This document shows positions 25,264-32,848 of a stretch of DNA of 46,868 bases, piece after piece. The notes under the pieces are model-generated. The model did no database searches. It was not told the origin of the DNA and saw only the letters and a list, made by a program, of their open reading frames with translations. Each line of letters opens with the position of its first letter. Positions within the stretch are counted from its first letter, which is position 1. The DNA comes from Betaproteobacteria bacterium (lineage in GTDB: Bacteria; Pseudomonadota; Gammaproteobacteria; Burkholderiales; Ga0077523), in the NCBI GenBank assembly GCA_025350245.1, contig JANXYG010000085.1:1-46868 (forward strand). The letters are read 5' to 3'. Both the position numbers and the translations under genes were made by a program.

Positions 25264-25548
25264 TCACGACCCGGGCCGGCGCTCGAGGCGGGCGACCGCG
25301 GCCGAGAAGATCTGCAAGGCTTCCTTGGCAACGTCGCAACTGTAGTTGTCGAGCTGCAACGATGCCGAGTTGATCACGATGAACATCGTCTCTGCGCGGC
25401 GACGGATGTCGTGCTCGCCGTTCAATGGAATCCGGGCGCACCAGTCCGGGATGGCGCTGGCGTGTACCAGTGTCTGCACGTATTCCCCGACAAGCTGCAA
25501 TACCTGTTGGGTCGAGTCGGCGATGCGGATCATCTCGAGCATGTCCAT
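25264..25548 (-). CDS. Hypothetical 94-residue protein
   Basis: A small soluble protein starting MDMLEMIRIADSTQQ at 25548, where AAGGA lies 7 bases upstream. In-frame sequence further upstream looks non-coding. It is predicted mainly helical, with two cysteines and a C-terminal EALQIFSAAVARLERR. No export signal or known motif was recognised. It lies 85 bases upstream of the frameshifted membrane-protein gene on the same strand, so the two may be co-transcribed. A CGTGAC-N4-GTCATG palindrome is 135 bases upstream of its start. Confidence 0.5.
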   Translation of the reverse strand: MDMLEMIRIADSTQQVLQLVGEYVQTLVHASAIPDWCARIPLNGEHDIRRRAETMFIVINSASLQLDNYSCDVAKEALQIFSAAVARLERRPGS

Positions 25549-25682
25549 CGATATCCTTCCGGTTCGGCGGTGAGCGGGGGCGACGCACCGGGTGCTTGCA
25601 TTGCGGATGAATGCATCGGCACCAGTGGTCATAGCTTAGCCATGCCTGCCGATCCGGAAAGTGCCCGCGGTCATGAGCTTCT

Positions 25683-25698
25683 CGTGACCCGGGTCATG
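25683..25698. promoter_or_regulatory. CGTGAC-N4-GTCA palindrome, site 1
   Basis: CGTGACCCGGGTCATG. GGTCATGAGC also occurs directly repeated at 25669-25678 and 25692-25701, giving several half-sites close together. The arrangement (CGTGA, six bases, TCACG-like) resembles Crp/Fnr-family operators. It lies upstream of the 94-residue protein gene. Confidence 0.4.
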
Positions 25699-25730
25699 AG
25701 CGCGCACACCGGCGTCGGCCCGTCAGCACC

Positions 25731-25809
25731 ACAGGGTCCCCCGAGGATGCTGCGCTCCCTTCGAGGGGGAAGCCGAAGCGCAGCGCAGGCCCGGGGTGGG
25801 CGTCACCCC
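25731..25809. repeat. Dispersed 80-base repeat, copy 2
   Basis: Reverse-orientation counterpart of 21182-21262. It contains ACAGGGTCCCCCGAGGA, CCCTTCGAGGGGG and GGGGTGGGCGTCAC. It ends at the stop codon of the sensor kinase and may help end its transcript. Confidence 0.72.
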
Positions 25810-27660
25810 TCAGATGGGCATCGTGATGGTGATGCTCGTTCCGTGGCCGGCCGTGCTCGCGATATCGAGCCGGGCGCCGGCGAGATCGGCCTGCTCGCGC
25901 ATCCCCGGCAGCCCGAAGTGTCCCGGCCGTGCGGCGTCCACGTCGAAGCCGACACCATCGTCGCGGATGTTCACGGTCAGGATCCGGGTTTCGTCGTCGA
26001 CCGGCCCGCCGACCGTGCCGTCGAGCCGCGCGGTGACGTCGACGCGCGTGGCGTTGGCGTGTCGTTCGACGTTGCGCATGGCCTCTTCGACGATCCGGTA
26101 GAGTGTCCCGGCGCGCTCATCGGCGAGCGCATCCACCGCGATCTCCGAGTGGAAAGCGGCAGGGACGCCACGCCGCTCCTCGAATCGCTGCAGCAATTGA
26201 CGGATCGCGGAGCCGAGACCGATGTCGCGCACGTTGTTCAGGCGCAGCCACGCGATCGCCGTTCGTGCCTCCTGCAGGCCTTGCAGCGCGACCGCTTCCG
26301 CGTTGACGATCTCCTCTCGCAGCATGCCGGGGTTGGTGTCGGCAAGCTTGCGCAGCAGCCTGATTTCGGTGAGCAGCGCCATCATGGAGTGAGCGAGCGT
26401 GTCGTGCAGATCGCGCGCCATGCGCAGGCGCTCCCGCACCACGGCCGCATACCTGGTCTCCTCGGTCATGCGTTCGATCTGGCGCGTGCGCAATGCCACT
26501 CGCGCGTCGAGTTCCACATTGAGCGCCCGCAGCCCGGCGCGCTCGCGCTGCAGATCGTCGAGCAGCAGTCGCAGCGAGTGCCCGATCCGCGCGGCCTCGT
26601 CCTGACCTGCCGGGACCGACAAGGTGGTGGTCTTGCCGAACCGGATGTCGTCGGCGGCCCGCGCGATGCGCGCAAGCTCCCGGGTGAGTCGGTTGGTGGC
26701 CCAGATGCCGATGGCGGCGGCAACCAGTCCCAGACCCACCAGGGTGACGAACAGTCTGCGGGTGAAGGCATCGACATCGGCAAACGCCGACTCGGCATGC
26801 TCGCGCACGACCACCACCCAGCCAAGCCCCGGAAAATCGTCCACGCCGTCGCTCACCGCGTATCCGACCACGTAGGAAGCGCCGTCGTCGCCGCGCGCCA
26901 CGAACTGACCGGTGGCGCCGGCCCTGGCTGCGCCCGGCACCTTCAGACGCCGGCCGAGCAGCGCTGCCGGGCCGAGCAGCACAGTGCCATTCGCATCGAG
27001 CATCAGCGACTGGATCGGTCGCTCGGACTTGAGGCCCACCGACAGGATGCTTTCCAGGCGCTGAGCCCATTGCCACGCCAGCCTGATGTCGACCACACCG
27101 AGGAGTCGGCCACGCGCATCGCGCACCGGGGCTGCCAGGTCGAGGAGCTGGCTTGGTTCGCCGGTCGCGCGCCGGGTGTCGGCCGGGTCCCCGGAGGCTT
27201 CGGCGCCGATCTCGCCGACCCACGCCGCGTCGCGACCGTGCACGAACCACGCCGCGCGCGCGACGCTTTGCCCCTCGACGCCGCCACCCGTGGCAACGCG
27301 GACGATGCCTTCGGCGTCGGCGAAGGTTGCCCATTCGATCTCCGGCAACGTCTGTTGCATCTGCTGGATGAAGGCAGCGCGCTCGGACGGGGTCTGCCGG
27401 GTCGCGAGCGAGCCGAAGACCTGGGCGGTGCCCTTGACCCACTGCAGCCGGTCGTAGAGGTTGTTGTCGAGCACATTGGAAATCTGGACCGCGTATTGCC
27501 GGTAGAGCGCCCCGGTCTGCGCTTCGAGGCGTTCGCGCGCGATGGCGCCGACCCAGATGCTCATCGCGAGCGCGCCCAGAACGGCCAGCGTGGTCAGCAT
27601 CCAGCCGATCGCACTCGCGAGCGAGCGCCGCGGATCGAGCCACTCGAGGGAAAGACGCAC
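25810..27660 (-). CDS. Membrane sensor histidine kinase, NarL/DesK type
   Basis: A 616-residue kinase. The GTG start at 27660 is chosen because AAGGAG lies 6 bases upstream; an in-frame ATG at 27750 would add 30 residues of unlikely sequence. A membrane helix at about 17-40 is followed by a large periplasmic Cache-like sensing domain, a second helix (LFVTLVGLGLVAAAIGIWA) and a HAMP-like linker. The phosphoacceptor motif DLHDTLAHSMM of the HisKA_3 family comes next. The ATP-binding domain has EEAMRNVERHA (N box), DDGVGFD and GLPGMREQA (G boxes). It is divergent from the response-regulator gene and should phosphorylate that protein. Confidence 0.93.
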   Translation of the reverse strand: MRLSLEWLDPRRSLASAIGWMLTTLAVLGALAMSIWVGAIARERLEAQTGALYRQYAVQISNVLDNNLYDRLQWVKGTAQVFGSLATRQTPSERAAFIQQMQQTLPEIEWATFADAEGIVRVATGGGVEGQSVARAAWFVHGRDAAWVGEIGAEASGDPADTRRATGEPSQLLDLAAPVRDARGRLLGVVDIRLAWQWAQRLESILSVGLKSERPIQSLMLDANGTVLLGPAALLGRRLKVPGAARAGATGQFVARGDDGASYVVGYAVSDGVDDFPGLGWVVVVREHAESAFADVDAFTRRLFVTLVGLGLVAAAIGIWATNRLTRELARIARAADDIRFGKTTTLSVPAGQDEAARIGHSLRLLLDDLQRERAGLRALNVELDARVALRTRQIERMTEETRYAAVVRERLRMARDLHDTLAHSMMALLTEIRLLRKLADTNPGMLREEIVNAEAVALQGLQEARTAIAWLRLNNVRDIGLGSAIRQLLQRFEERRGVPAAFHSEIAVDALADERAGTLYRIVEEAMRNVERHANATRVDVTARLDGTVGGPVDDETRILTVNIRDDGVGFDVDAARPGHFGLPGMREQADLAGARLDIASTAGHGTSITITMPI

Positions 27661-27678
27661 CAGCCGCTCCTTCAACGT

Positions 27679-27694
27679 CGTGACGGCAGTCACG
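27679..27694. promoter_or_regulatory. CGTGAC-N4-GTCACG palindrome, site 2
   Basis: CGTGACGGCAGTCACG, with perfect inverted half-sites, lies 19 bases upstream of the predicted kinase start and 172 bases upstream of the regulator start. A further half-site CTCGTGAC follows at 27699. Position and symmetry suggest an operator in the divergent control region. Confidence 0.5.
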
Positions 27695-27865
27695 TCAACT
27701 CGTGACTGCCGAGCCTCGCTTGCCCAAGGAAGCCATGGATACCATAGCATCAGGTTCTGGTGCAGGGCGAGTGCGGGCCCGTCTCCGTTCGTGCCAACGA
27801 AGACCCGGCCCCCCGACTATCCGGCATTGTGTGAAACTGGGCTTATCGACTCGATGGAGATGACG

Positions 27866-28609
27866 ATGACTAGCGCGGTCGACGCGGCGAATCCGCAGCG
27901 AACCGGCAGGCGGATCCGCGTGATGGTCGTCGACGATCAGGCGATCATTCGCCGCGGGCTCGGGTTGATGCTCGCGCTCGAATCCGACATCGAGGTGGTG
28001 GGGCAGGCCGGCGATGGCCAGGAAGCGGTCGAAATGGCCGGGGTCACCCGTCCCGACGTGGTGCTGATGGACCTGCAGATGCCCCGGTTGAGCGGGGTGG
28101 CAGCAACCCGTTTCATCACGTCGGCGCTGACGGGAACGCAGGTGGTGATCCTCACCACCTTCGACACGGACGATCTCGTGTTCGAGGCGATCCGCGCCGG
28201 CGCGCAGGCCTATCTGCTCAAGGATGCCGATGAAGCCGAAGTGCTCGACACGATCCGCGCCGTGCATCGCGGGGAATCCCGGCTCGCGCCGCATATCGCC
28301 CGCAAGGTCATGGATCAGTTTCGTCGTCTGCCGCCCGGTGCCGCGCTCGCCACGCGATCTGCCGCCGCGACGGCGGATCCGAACCGCGCGCCGACCGACG
28401 ACGAAGATGCGGAGGCGGGCAGCGATGCGCTCACCAAGCGCGAGGAGCGCATCCTGTCGCTCATCGCGGAGGGTCGCAGCAACAAGGAGATCGCCGGCAT
28501 CGTGTTTCTCGCCGAAGGTACGGTGAAGAACTACGTGAGCCGGATCATGAGTAAGCTGCACGCCGGCACCCGCATCGAGCTCGCCGTGAAAGCGCTGCGT
28601 CCGAAGTAA
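27866..28609 (+). CDS. LuxR/NarL-type response regulator
   Basis: A 247-residue two-component regulator. The receiver domain has acidic Asp23/Asp24, phosphoacceptor Asp69 in VVLMDLQMPRLSG and the conserved LLKDADE lysine. The C-terminal LuxR-type helix-turn-helix is LTKREERILSLIAEGRSNKE followed by IVFLAEGTVKNYVSRI. The linker (about 150-185) is rich in Ala, Asp and Pro. ATG at 27866 is chosen because GGAG lies 6 bases upstream; ATGs at 27854 and 27860 are alternatives. It is divergent from its probable cognate kinase. Confidence 0.93.
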   Translation: MTSAVDAANPQRTGRRIRVMVVDDQAIIRRGLGLMLALESDIEVVGQAGDGQEAVEMAGVTRPDVVLMDLQMPRLSGVAATRFITSALTGTQVVILTTFDTDDLVFEAIRAGAQAYLLKDADEAEVLDTIRAVHRGESRLAPHIARKVMDQFRRLPPGAALATRSAAATADPNRAPTDDEDAEAGSDALTKREERILSLIAEGRSNKEIAGIVFLAEGTVKNYVSRIMSKLHAGTRIELAVKALRPK

Positions 28610-28610
28610 C

Positions 28611-28642
28611 GGCGTCGAACCATCTCGGCGTCGAACCATCTC
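28611..28642. repeat. 16-base perfect tandem repeat
   Basis: GGCGTCGAACCATCTC occurs twice head to tail immediately after the response-regulator stop codon. It is a short local duplication of no clear function. Confidence 0.8.
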
Positions 28643-28696
28643 CCTGTCATCCGCCGCGGCAAAAGCGCGCCGACCTTCCCGGCCCGGCGCGCGTCC

Positions 28697-29890
28697 ATGC
28701 AACCCGACTCCCCCGACGCCATGAATCCACCACGAATCGCTGCGCGGGCCGACGCCAGTCCCGCGCGCCGCCGGTCCGCCGGCAACGACGAGGAGGAGGA
28801 ATGCATCCTCGTCCTGCAAGGCGGTGGCGCGCTCGGCGCCTACCAGGGCGGTGTTTTCGAAGCGCTGTGCGAGTCGTATCGCGAACCGACGTGGCTCGCC
28901 GGCATCTCGATCGGCGCCATCAATGCCGCCCTGATCGCCGGTAATCCGCCCGGCGCCCGCACCGCCCGGCTGCGCGAGTTCTGGGATCTGGTCAGCGCGT
29001 CCGGCGGGCTGTATGCGTTCGTCGCGGATGAGTCGGTGCGCGAGACCCTGAACGATGCCAGCGCGGCAAGCGTGCTGTTGTTCGGCGTTCCGGGATTCTT
29101 CGTGCCGCGTGTGCCGGCCGCGCCGTTTCAACCTCGTGGCACGCCGGCGGCGATCAGCTACTACGACACGGCGCCGTTGCGGCAGACGCTCGAGCGTCTG
29201 GTGGATTTCGATCGGATCAACTCGGGTGCCACCCGGTTATCCGTCGGCGCGGTCAACGTGCGCACCGGCAACTTCGCGTATTTCGACTCGGCCAGCCAAC
29301 CCATCGACGCGCGCCACGTCATGGCGAGCGGCGCGCTCCCGCCCGGATTTCCGCCGGTCGAGATCGACGGTGAACACTACTGGGATGGCGGCCTGGTCTC
29401 GAACACACCGCTGCAATACGTGTTGGACCGGCCGGGCACGCGCCGTCGCACCGTGTTCCAGGTCGATCTGTTCGCCGCGCGCGGCGCACTGCCGGCCACG
29501 ATGGCCGAGGTGACGGAGCGGGAGAAGGACATCCGCTTCTCCAGCCGCACGCGACTCAACACGACCAATGAGCTCGACCGGCAGTCGATCGCCCAGGCGG
29601 CACAGCGGCTGCTCGCCAAGCTGCCGGCGGCGCTGCGCAACGACCCCGATGCGCTGGCACTCGCGGCCCTGCGCGGCGAGAGCGCCGTCGACGTCGTGCA
29701 CCTGATCTACCGCAGCAAGCACTACGAAACGCAGGCCAAGGATTTCGAGTTCTCGCGCCGGTCGATGCTGGAACACTGGGAGGCCGGCCGCACGGACATG
29801 GCTCGCACGCTGCACGATCCGCGCTGGGCCAACCGTGGTGCGGACCGGTCCGGCGTGCGAGTGTTCGACCTGACCGCCGCGCCGGCATGA
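28697..29890 (+). CDS. Patatin-like phospholipase
   Basis: A 397-residue lipid acyl hydrolase with a Ser-Asp dyad. LQGGGALGAYQGGVFEAL is the oxyanion loop, GISIG places nucleophile Ser71, and HYWDGGLVSNTPL gives the Asp. The C-terminal 110 residues extend beyond the patatin core, as in members with a DUF3734-type tail. The start is uncertain: ATG at 28697 or 28721, neither with a clear ribosome binding site. The residues before 30 are low in complexity. No signal peptide is seen. Its stop overlaps the start of the next gene (ATGA). It may act on membrane lipids or storage polymer granules. Confidence 0.88.
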   Translation: MQPDSPDAMNPPRIAARADASPARRRSAGNDEEEECILVLQGGGALGAYQGGVFEALCESYREPTWLAGISIGAINAALIAGNPPGARTARLREFWDLVSASGGLYAFVADESVRETLNDASAASVLLFGVPGFFVPRVPAAPFQPRGTPAAISYYDTAPLRQTLERLVDFDRINSGATRLSVGAVNVRTGNFAYFDSASQPIDARHVMASGALPPGFPPVEIDGEHYWDGGLVSNTPLQYVLDRPGTRRRTVFQVDLFAARGALPATMAEVTEREKDIRFSSRTRLNTTNELDRQSIAQAAQRLLAKLPAALRNDPDALALAALRGESAVDVVHLIYRSKHYETQAKDFEFSRRSMLEHWEAGRTDMARTLHDPRWANRGADRSGVRVFDLTAAPA

Positions 29891-30540
29891 CGCGATTCAT
29901 CGCGCCGTTCCGCGCCCGGCCGCGACTGGTCGTGTCGATGATCGCGGGCGTGGCCGTGACCGTGTTCCTGCCTGGCACGCAAAGCATGGTGACCCGCGGT
30001 CTGTTCGGCTGGAACGTGGCGGTGTGGCTGTACCTGATCCTGGTCGCGGCGATGATGCATCGTGCCGATCACAACCGCCTTCGGCGCGTGGCGCAGGCCC
30101 AGGCCGAAGGCGCCGCCGTCGTGCTCGGCGTCGTCATTCTGGCGGCCGTCGCGAGCATGGCCGGGATCGGGGTCGAGCTGGCGGCGGCCAACGTGCCGGG
30201 CGCGCCGCACGCGCTGCCCCATGTGCTCTTCGCTCTCGCCACCGTCGCCGGTGCGTGGCTGCTGGTGCCGACCATGTTCGCCCTGACCTACGCGAGCAGG
30301 TACTACCGAACGGCGCCGGCAAGCGGCCTGACGTTTCCGGATACCGAGCCCGGTTTCAAGGCGCACTACGGCGACTTTCTCTACGTGGCGTTCACCATCG
30401 CCGTGGCCGCCCAGACCGCGGACGTGAGCATCTCGACCGCATCGATGCGGCGGCTGGTGCTGCTCCAGTCGGTGCTCGCGTTCGTCTTCAACACCGCGAT
30501 CCTGGCATTGACCGTCAATATCGCGGCCGGCATGTTCTGA
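29887..30540 (+). CDS. DUF1345 integral membrane protein
   Basis: A 217-residue multi-pass membrane protein. Hydrophobic segments are near 15-32, 42-57, 77-97, 110-135 and 190-215, so four or five helices are likely. GDFLYVAFTIAVAAQTADV is the conserved region I associate with the DUF1345 family, for which no function is known. ATG at 29887 overlaps the stop of the phospholipase gene by four bases, so the two are translationally coupled and may work together at the membrane. Confidence 0.82.
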   Translation: MTRFIAPFRARPRLVVSMIAGVAVTVFLPGTQSMVTRGLFGWNVAVWLYLILVAAMMHRADHNRLRRVAQAQAEGAAVVLGVVILAAVASMAGIGVELAAANVPGAPHALPHVLFALATVAGAWLLVPTMFALTYASRYYRTAPASGLTFPDTEPGFKAHYGDFLYVAFTIAVAAQTADVSISTASMRRLVLLQSVLAFVFNTAILALTVNIAAGMF

Positions 30541-30599
30541 GCATCCCCGGCGCGGCCACGATTCGGCCGGGCAAGGCGTCGTGAACCTGCCGCTGCGAT

Positions 30600-30615
30600 C
30601 GTGACCGCGGTCACG
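30600..30615. promoter_or_regulatory. CGTGAC-N4-GTCACG palindrome, site 3
   Basis: CGTGACCGCGGTCACG is perfectly symmetric, with a further half-site CGTGACC at 30622. It lies about 150 bases upstream of the stress-type membrane protein gene. Interval 30541-30767 has no other feature. Confidence 0.5.
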
Positions 30616-30767
30616 CGACATCGTGACCATCGGTAGCTGCTTTCGATCCCGGTGCCCGATAGCCTTCGATCATGGCCCGGCCCGCGAGTCCTCATGCCGC
30701 GCGTGGACAGTGACCGAGCGCCTGGCCGTGCAGCTTCCCGATAGCCGACCCGAGAAAGGAAACGATC

Positions 30768-31367
30768 ATGGATACGATCACGACGTATGCGACCAAGACC
30801 AACATCGCCGTTGCCGTGTTCGACCGGCACCCCCAGGTGGAAGTCGCGGTGAGAGCGCTGCAACGCGCCGGTTACTACATGAGAAAAATCTCGATCATCG
30901 GCAGGGTCAGCGAGAACCGGGATGGCGTCGTCGGATTTCTCAGCACCGGCTACCGGTCCAGGATTTTCGGCAGGCATGGCGCCCTGTGGAGCGGCTGGAT
31001 GGGCGTCCTGGTCGGCTCCGCCATGATGTTCGTTCCGCTGGTCGGTCACGTCGTTGTTCTGGGCCCGCTCGCTTCCACCCTGCTTCGCGGCATTCAAGGC
31101 GTCGTCGCGGAGGACGGCGTTAGCCCGCTTGCCGTTGCATTGATGGCGACCGGAATATCGGAGGATTCGGTGCTGCGCTACCAAGCGGCGCTCGAGGCCG
31201 GCAAATTCGTGCTGGCGGTGCACGGTGACGCTGAGGAGGTCGAGCGTGCCTACCGGCTCCTCGATGGCTCGGGCTTTTCCTCGTTCGACCGCCACGCGAC
31301 CGAAGCAGAAATGAGGCACATGGTTCACGATGATCGGCAGCGGTTCGAGTCGCGGCCGGTGTCCTGA
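30768..31367 (+). CDS. Stress-type membrane protein with YflT-like N-terminus
   Basis: A 199-residue protein. ATG at 30768 follows AAAGGA with an 8-base gap. The N-terminal part (NIAVAVFDRHPQVEVAVRAL and GYYMRKISIIGR) resembles the short alpha/beta domain of general-stress proteins of the 17M/YflT type. A central hydrophobic stretch, GWMGVLVGSAMMFVPLVGH, with glycine-rich flanks probably inserts into the membrane. The C-terminal part (KFVLAVHGDAEEVERAYRLL) repeats the domain pattern. Its last 43 bases overlap the 3' end of the opposing transporter gene. A role in stress response is inferred from resemblance only. Confidence 0.7.
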   Translation: MDTITTYATKTNIAVAVFDRHPQVEVAVRALQRAGYYMRKISIIGRVSENRDGVVGFLSTGYRSRIFGRHGALWSGWMGVLVGSAMMFVPLVGHVVVLGPLASTLLRGIQGVVAEDGVSPLAVALMATGISEDSVLRYQAALEAGKFVLAVHGDAEEVERAYRLLDGSGFSSFDRHATEAEMRHMVHDDRQRFESRPVS

Positions 31368-32554
31368 ACCGCCCTCTTGCGCACTGCCAGATACACGCTC
31401 GCCGTGATCGTGCCGCACAGGCCGATCGCCGCGCAGAACATCGCCAGGCTGCCGAAGCCGAAGTTGCCGATCAGCCAGCCGCCTACCGCCGATGCGCCGA
31501 GCCAGCCCATGCTCGCCGTGGTCACGTTCGCGCCCAGCACCGCGCCGCGCATGTCGTCTGGCACGCCCGAGAGCAGCGCCATCAGCGATGGACGGCCGAT
31601 CGCGTTGAAGAACGAATAGCAGAAGCCCAGCCCCACCGAGATCCACAGCCCGGCAGGCCATGCGAGCAAGGGCAGTGCGAGCGCTGCCGTCAGGAGCGAT
31701 GCGACGGCGAAGGTGCCGGCGCGATTGCGCACGCGATCGGCGATGCGCCCGCCGATCACGCTGCCGATCACGTTGCCCAGTGCCACCAGGGCCAGGCAGA
31801 CGGCGAGCTGCTTGAGCGACACGCCGTAGCTGGTTTGCAGGAAGGTGGCGAGGTACACCGTGGTTGCCGCGAAGCACAGGCGCTCGGTGGCGCCGGCGCC
31901 GAGCAACAGCAGCAGATGCGGCTGCAACAGGCGGCGCCAGGGCACGCCACCACTCGCATTGCCGGCTGCCTTTTTCGTGTCGCCGGGCCGTATCTGCCAC
32001 CACAGCAGTACCGCCACCGAGATGGCGAGGATGCCGTGAGTGGCGGCGGCACCCCGCCAGCCGCCGAAATCCCCGACGAATGCCATCAGCGGCGCGCCCA
32101 GCAGCAGCGACATCGACTGCCCGGTCATCACCCACGACAGTGCGCTCCCGCGGCGCTCGATCGGCACCCGGTCGGCCACCGCCGCGAACACCGTGCCCAT
32201 GAATGCGCCACCACAGATGCCGGTGGCGCATTGCCACACCAGCGCCTCCGTGAAGCTGCCCGACTGGCTGAACCCGAAACGCGCCAGCGCCAGCATCGCC
32301 ACCGAACCGATGATGATCGGCCGGCGTCCGATACGATCCGATGCCGAACCCGCGAACAGCGACGACACGCCCCAGAACACCGCCTGGATCGCGAGCAGCG
32401 TCGCCACCGAGCCCAGGTCGCGATGGAAGTCCGCGCCGATCGCCCGCAGGAACGGCGCCAGCGAACTGCCGGCGGTGGTGATGACGAAAGTGGCGAGGCT
32501 GGCGGCGGCGAGCAGCGTGCGCAGGCCGGCTTCGGGGTGGGAATCGGAGGTCAT
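31325..32554 (-). CDS. MFS transporter
   Basis: A 409-residue major facilitator with about twelve hydrophobic segments. The loop SASDRIGRRPIII between helices 2 and 3 matches the family signature, and a related GGRIADRVRNRAG occurs between helices 8 and 9. The length is normal. It may export a drug or metabolite, or import a substrate; the group cannot be told. Its 3' end overlaps that of the stress protein gene tail to tail by 43 bases. The 32555-32848 interval upstream holds a promoter region and an inverted repeat but no gene. Confidence 0.9.
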   Translation of the reverse strand: MTSDSHPEAGLRTLLAAASLATFVITTAGSSLAPFLRAIGADFHRDLGSVATLLAIQAVFWGVSSLFAGSASDRIGRRPIIIGSVAMLALARFGFSQSGSFTEALVWQCATGICGGAFMGTVFAAVADRVPIERRGSALSWVMTGQSMSLLLGAPLMAFVGDFGGWRGAAATHGILAISVAVLLWWQIRPGDTKKAAGNASGGVPWRRLLQPHLLLLLGAGATERLCFAATTVYLATFLQTSYGVSLKQLAVCLALVALGNVIGSVIGGRIADRVRNRAGTFAVASLLTAALALPLLAWPAGLWISVGLGFCYSFFNAIGRPSLMALLSGVPDDMRGAVLGANVTTASMGWLGASAVGGWLIGNFGFGSLAMFCAAIGLCGTITASVYLAVRKRAVQDTGRDSNRCRSS

Positions 32555-32778
32555 GGACGAAGCGGGGCGGGAGGCAGCGACATCGTACTGGGTAAGGGAA
32601 GGGGTGCCTTCCTCGCATCAGGTCGAGCGACCGACGGCGTCAGCTGTTGGTAAACTTCTCGGCATCCGTGTGGGACATTTCCGGACATGCTTCCAAATTC
32701 GTCTATCGCGGTGGTCGATCCTGGCAAGGTTCGAGACTGCCAGACCGAAAAGTGGTGTTTTGAGCCAAAAAGTGAAGG

Positions 32779-32841
32779 GTGACGAGTGAGCCACGACCCT
32801 CCCACGGTAATGGTGGAGAGTGACCCTTTGTCACTCGTCAC
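32779..32841. terminator. Inverted repeat after the FAD oxidoreductase gene
   Basis: GTGACGAGTGA (32779-32789) pairs with TCACTCGTCAC (32831-32841), an 11-base perfect stem with a 41-base loop. It lies eight bases beyond the stop codon of the leftward operon. There is no T-run, so rho-independent termination is uncertain; RNA stabilisation is also possible. Confidence 0.4.
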
Positions 32842-32848
32842 GCGCCGT

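Noticed and set aside
25249-27705. Frame of about 818 codons opposite the sensor kinase
   Set aside because: Low-complexity Arg/Gly/His-rich product, antisense to the kinase domains, no start signal.
32555-32848. A riboswitch or small RNA in the transporter leader
   Set aside because: Beyond the inverted repeat near the 3' end of the neighbouring gene I see no conserved fold.
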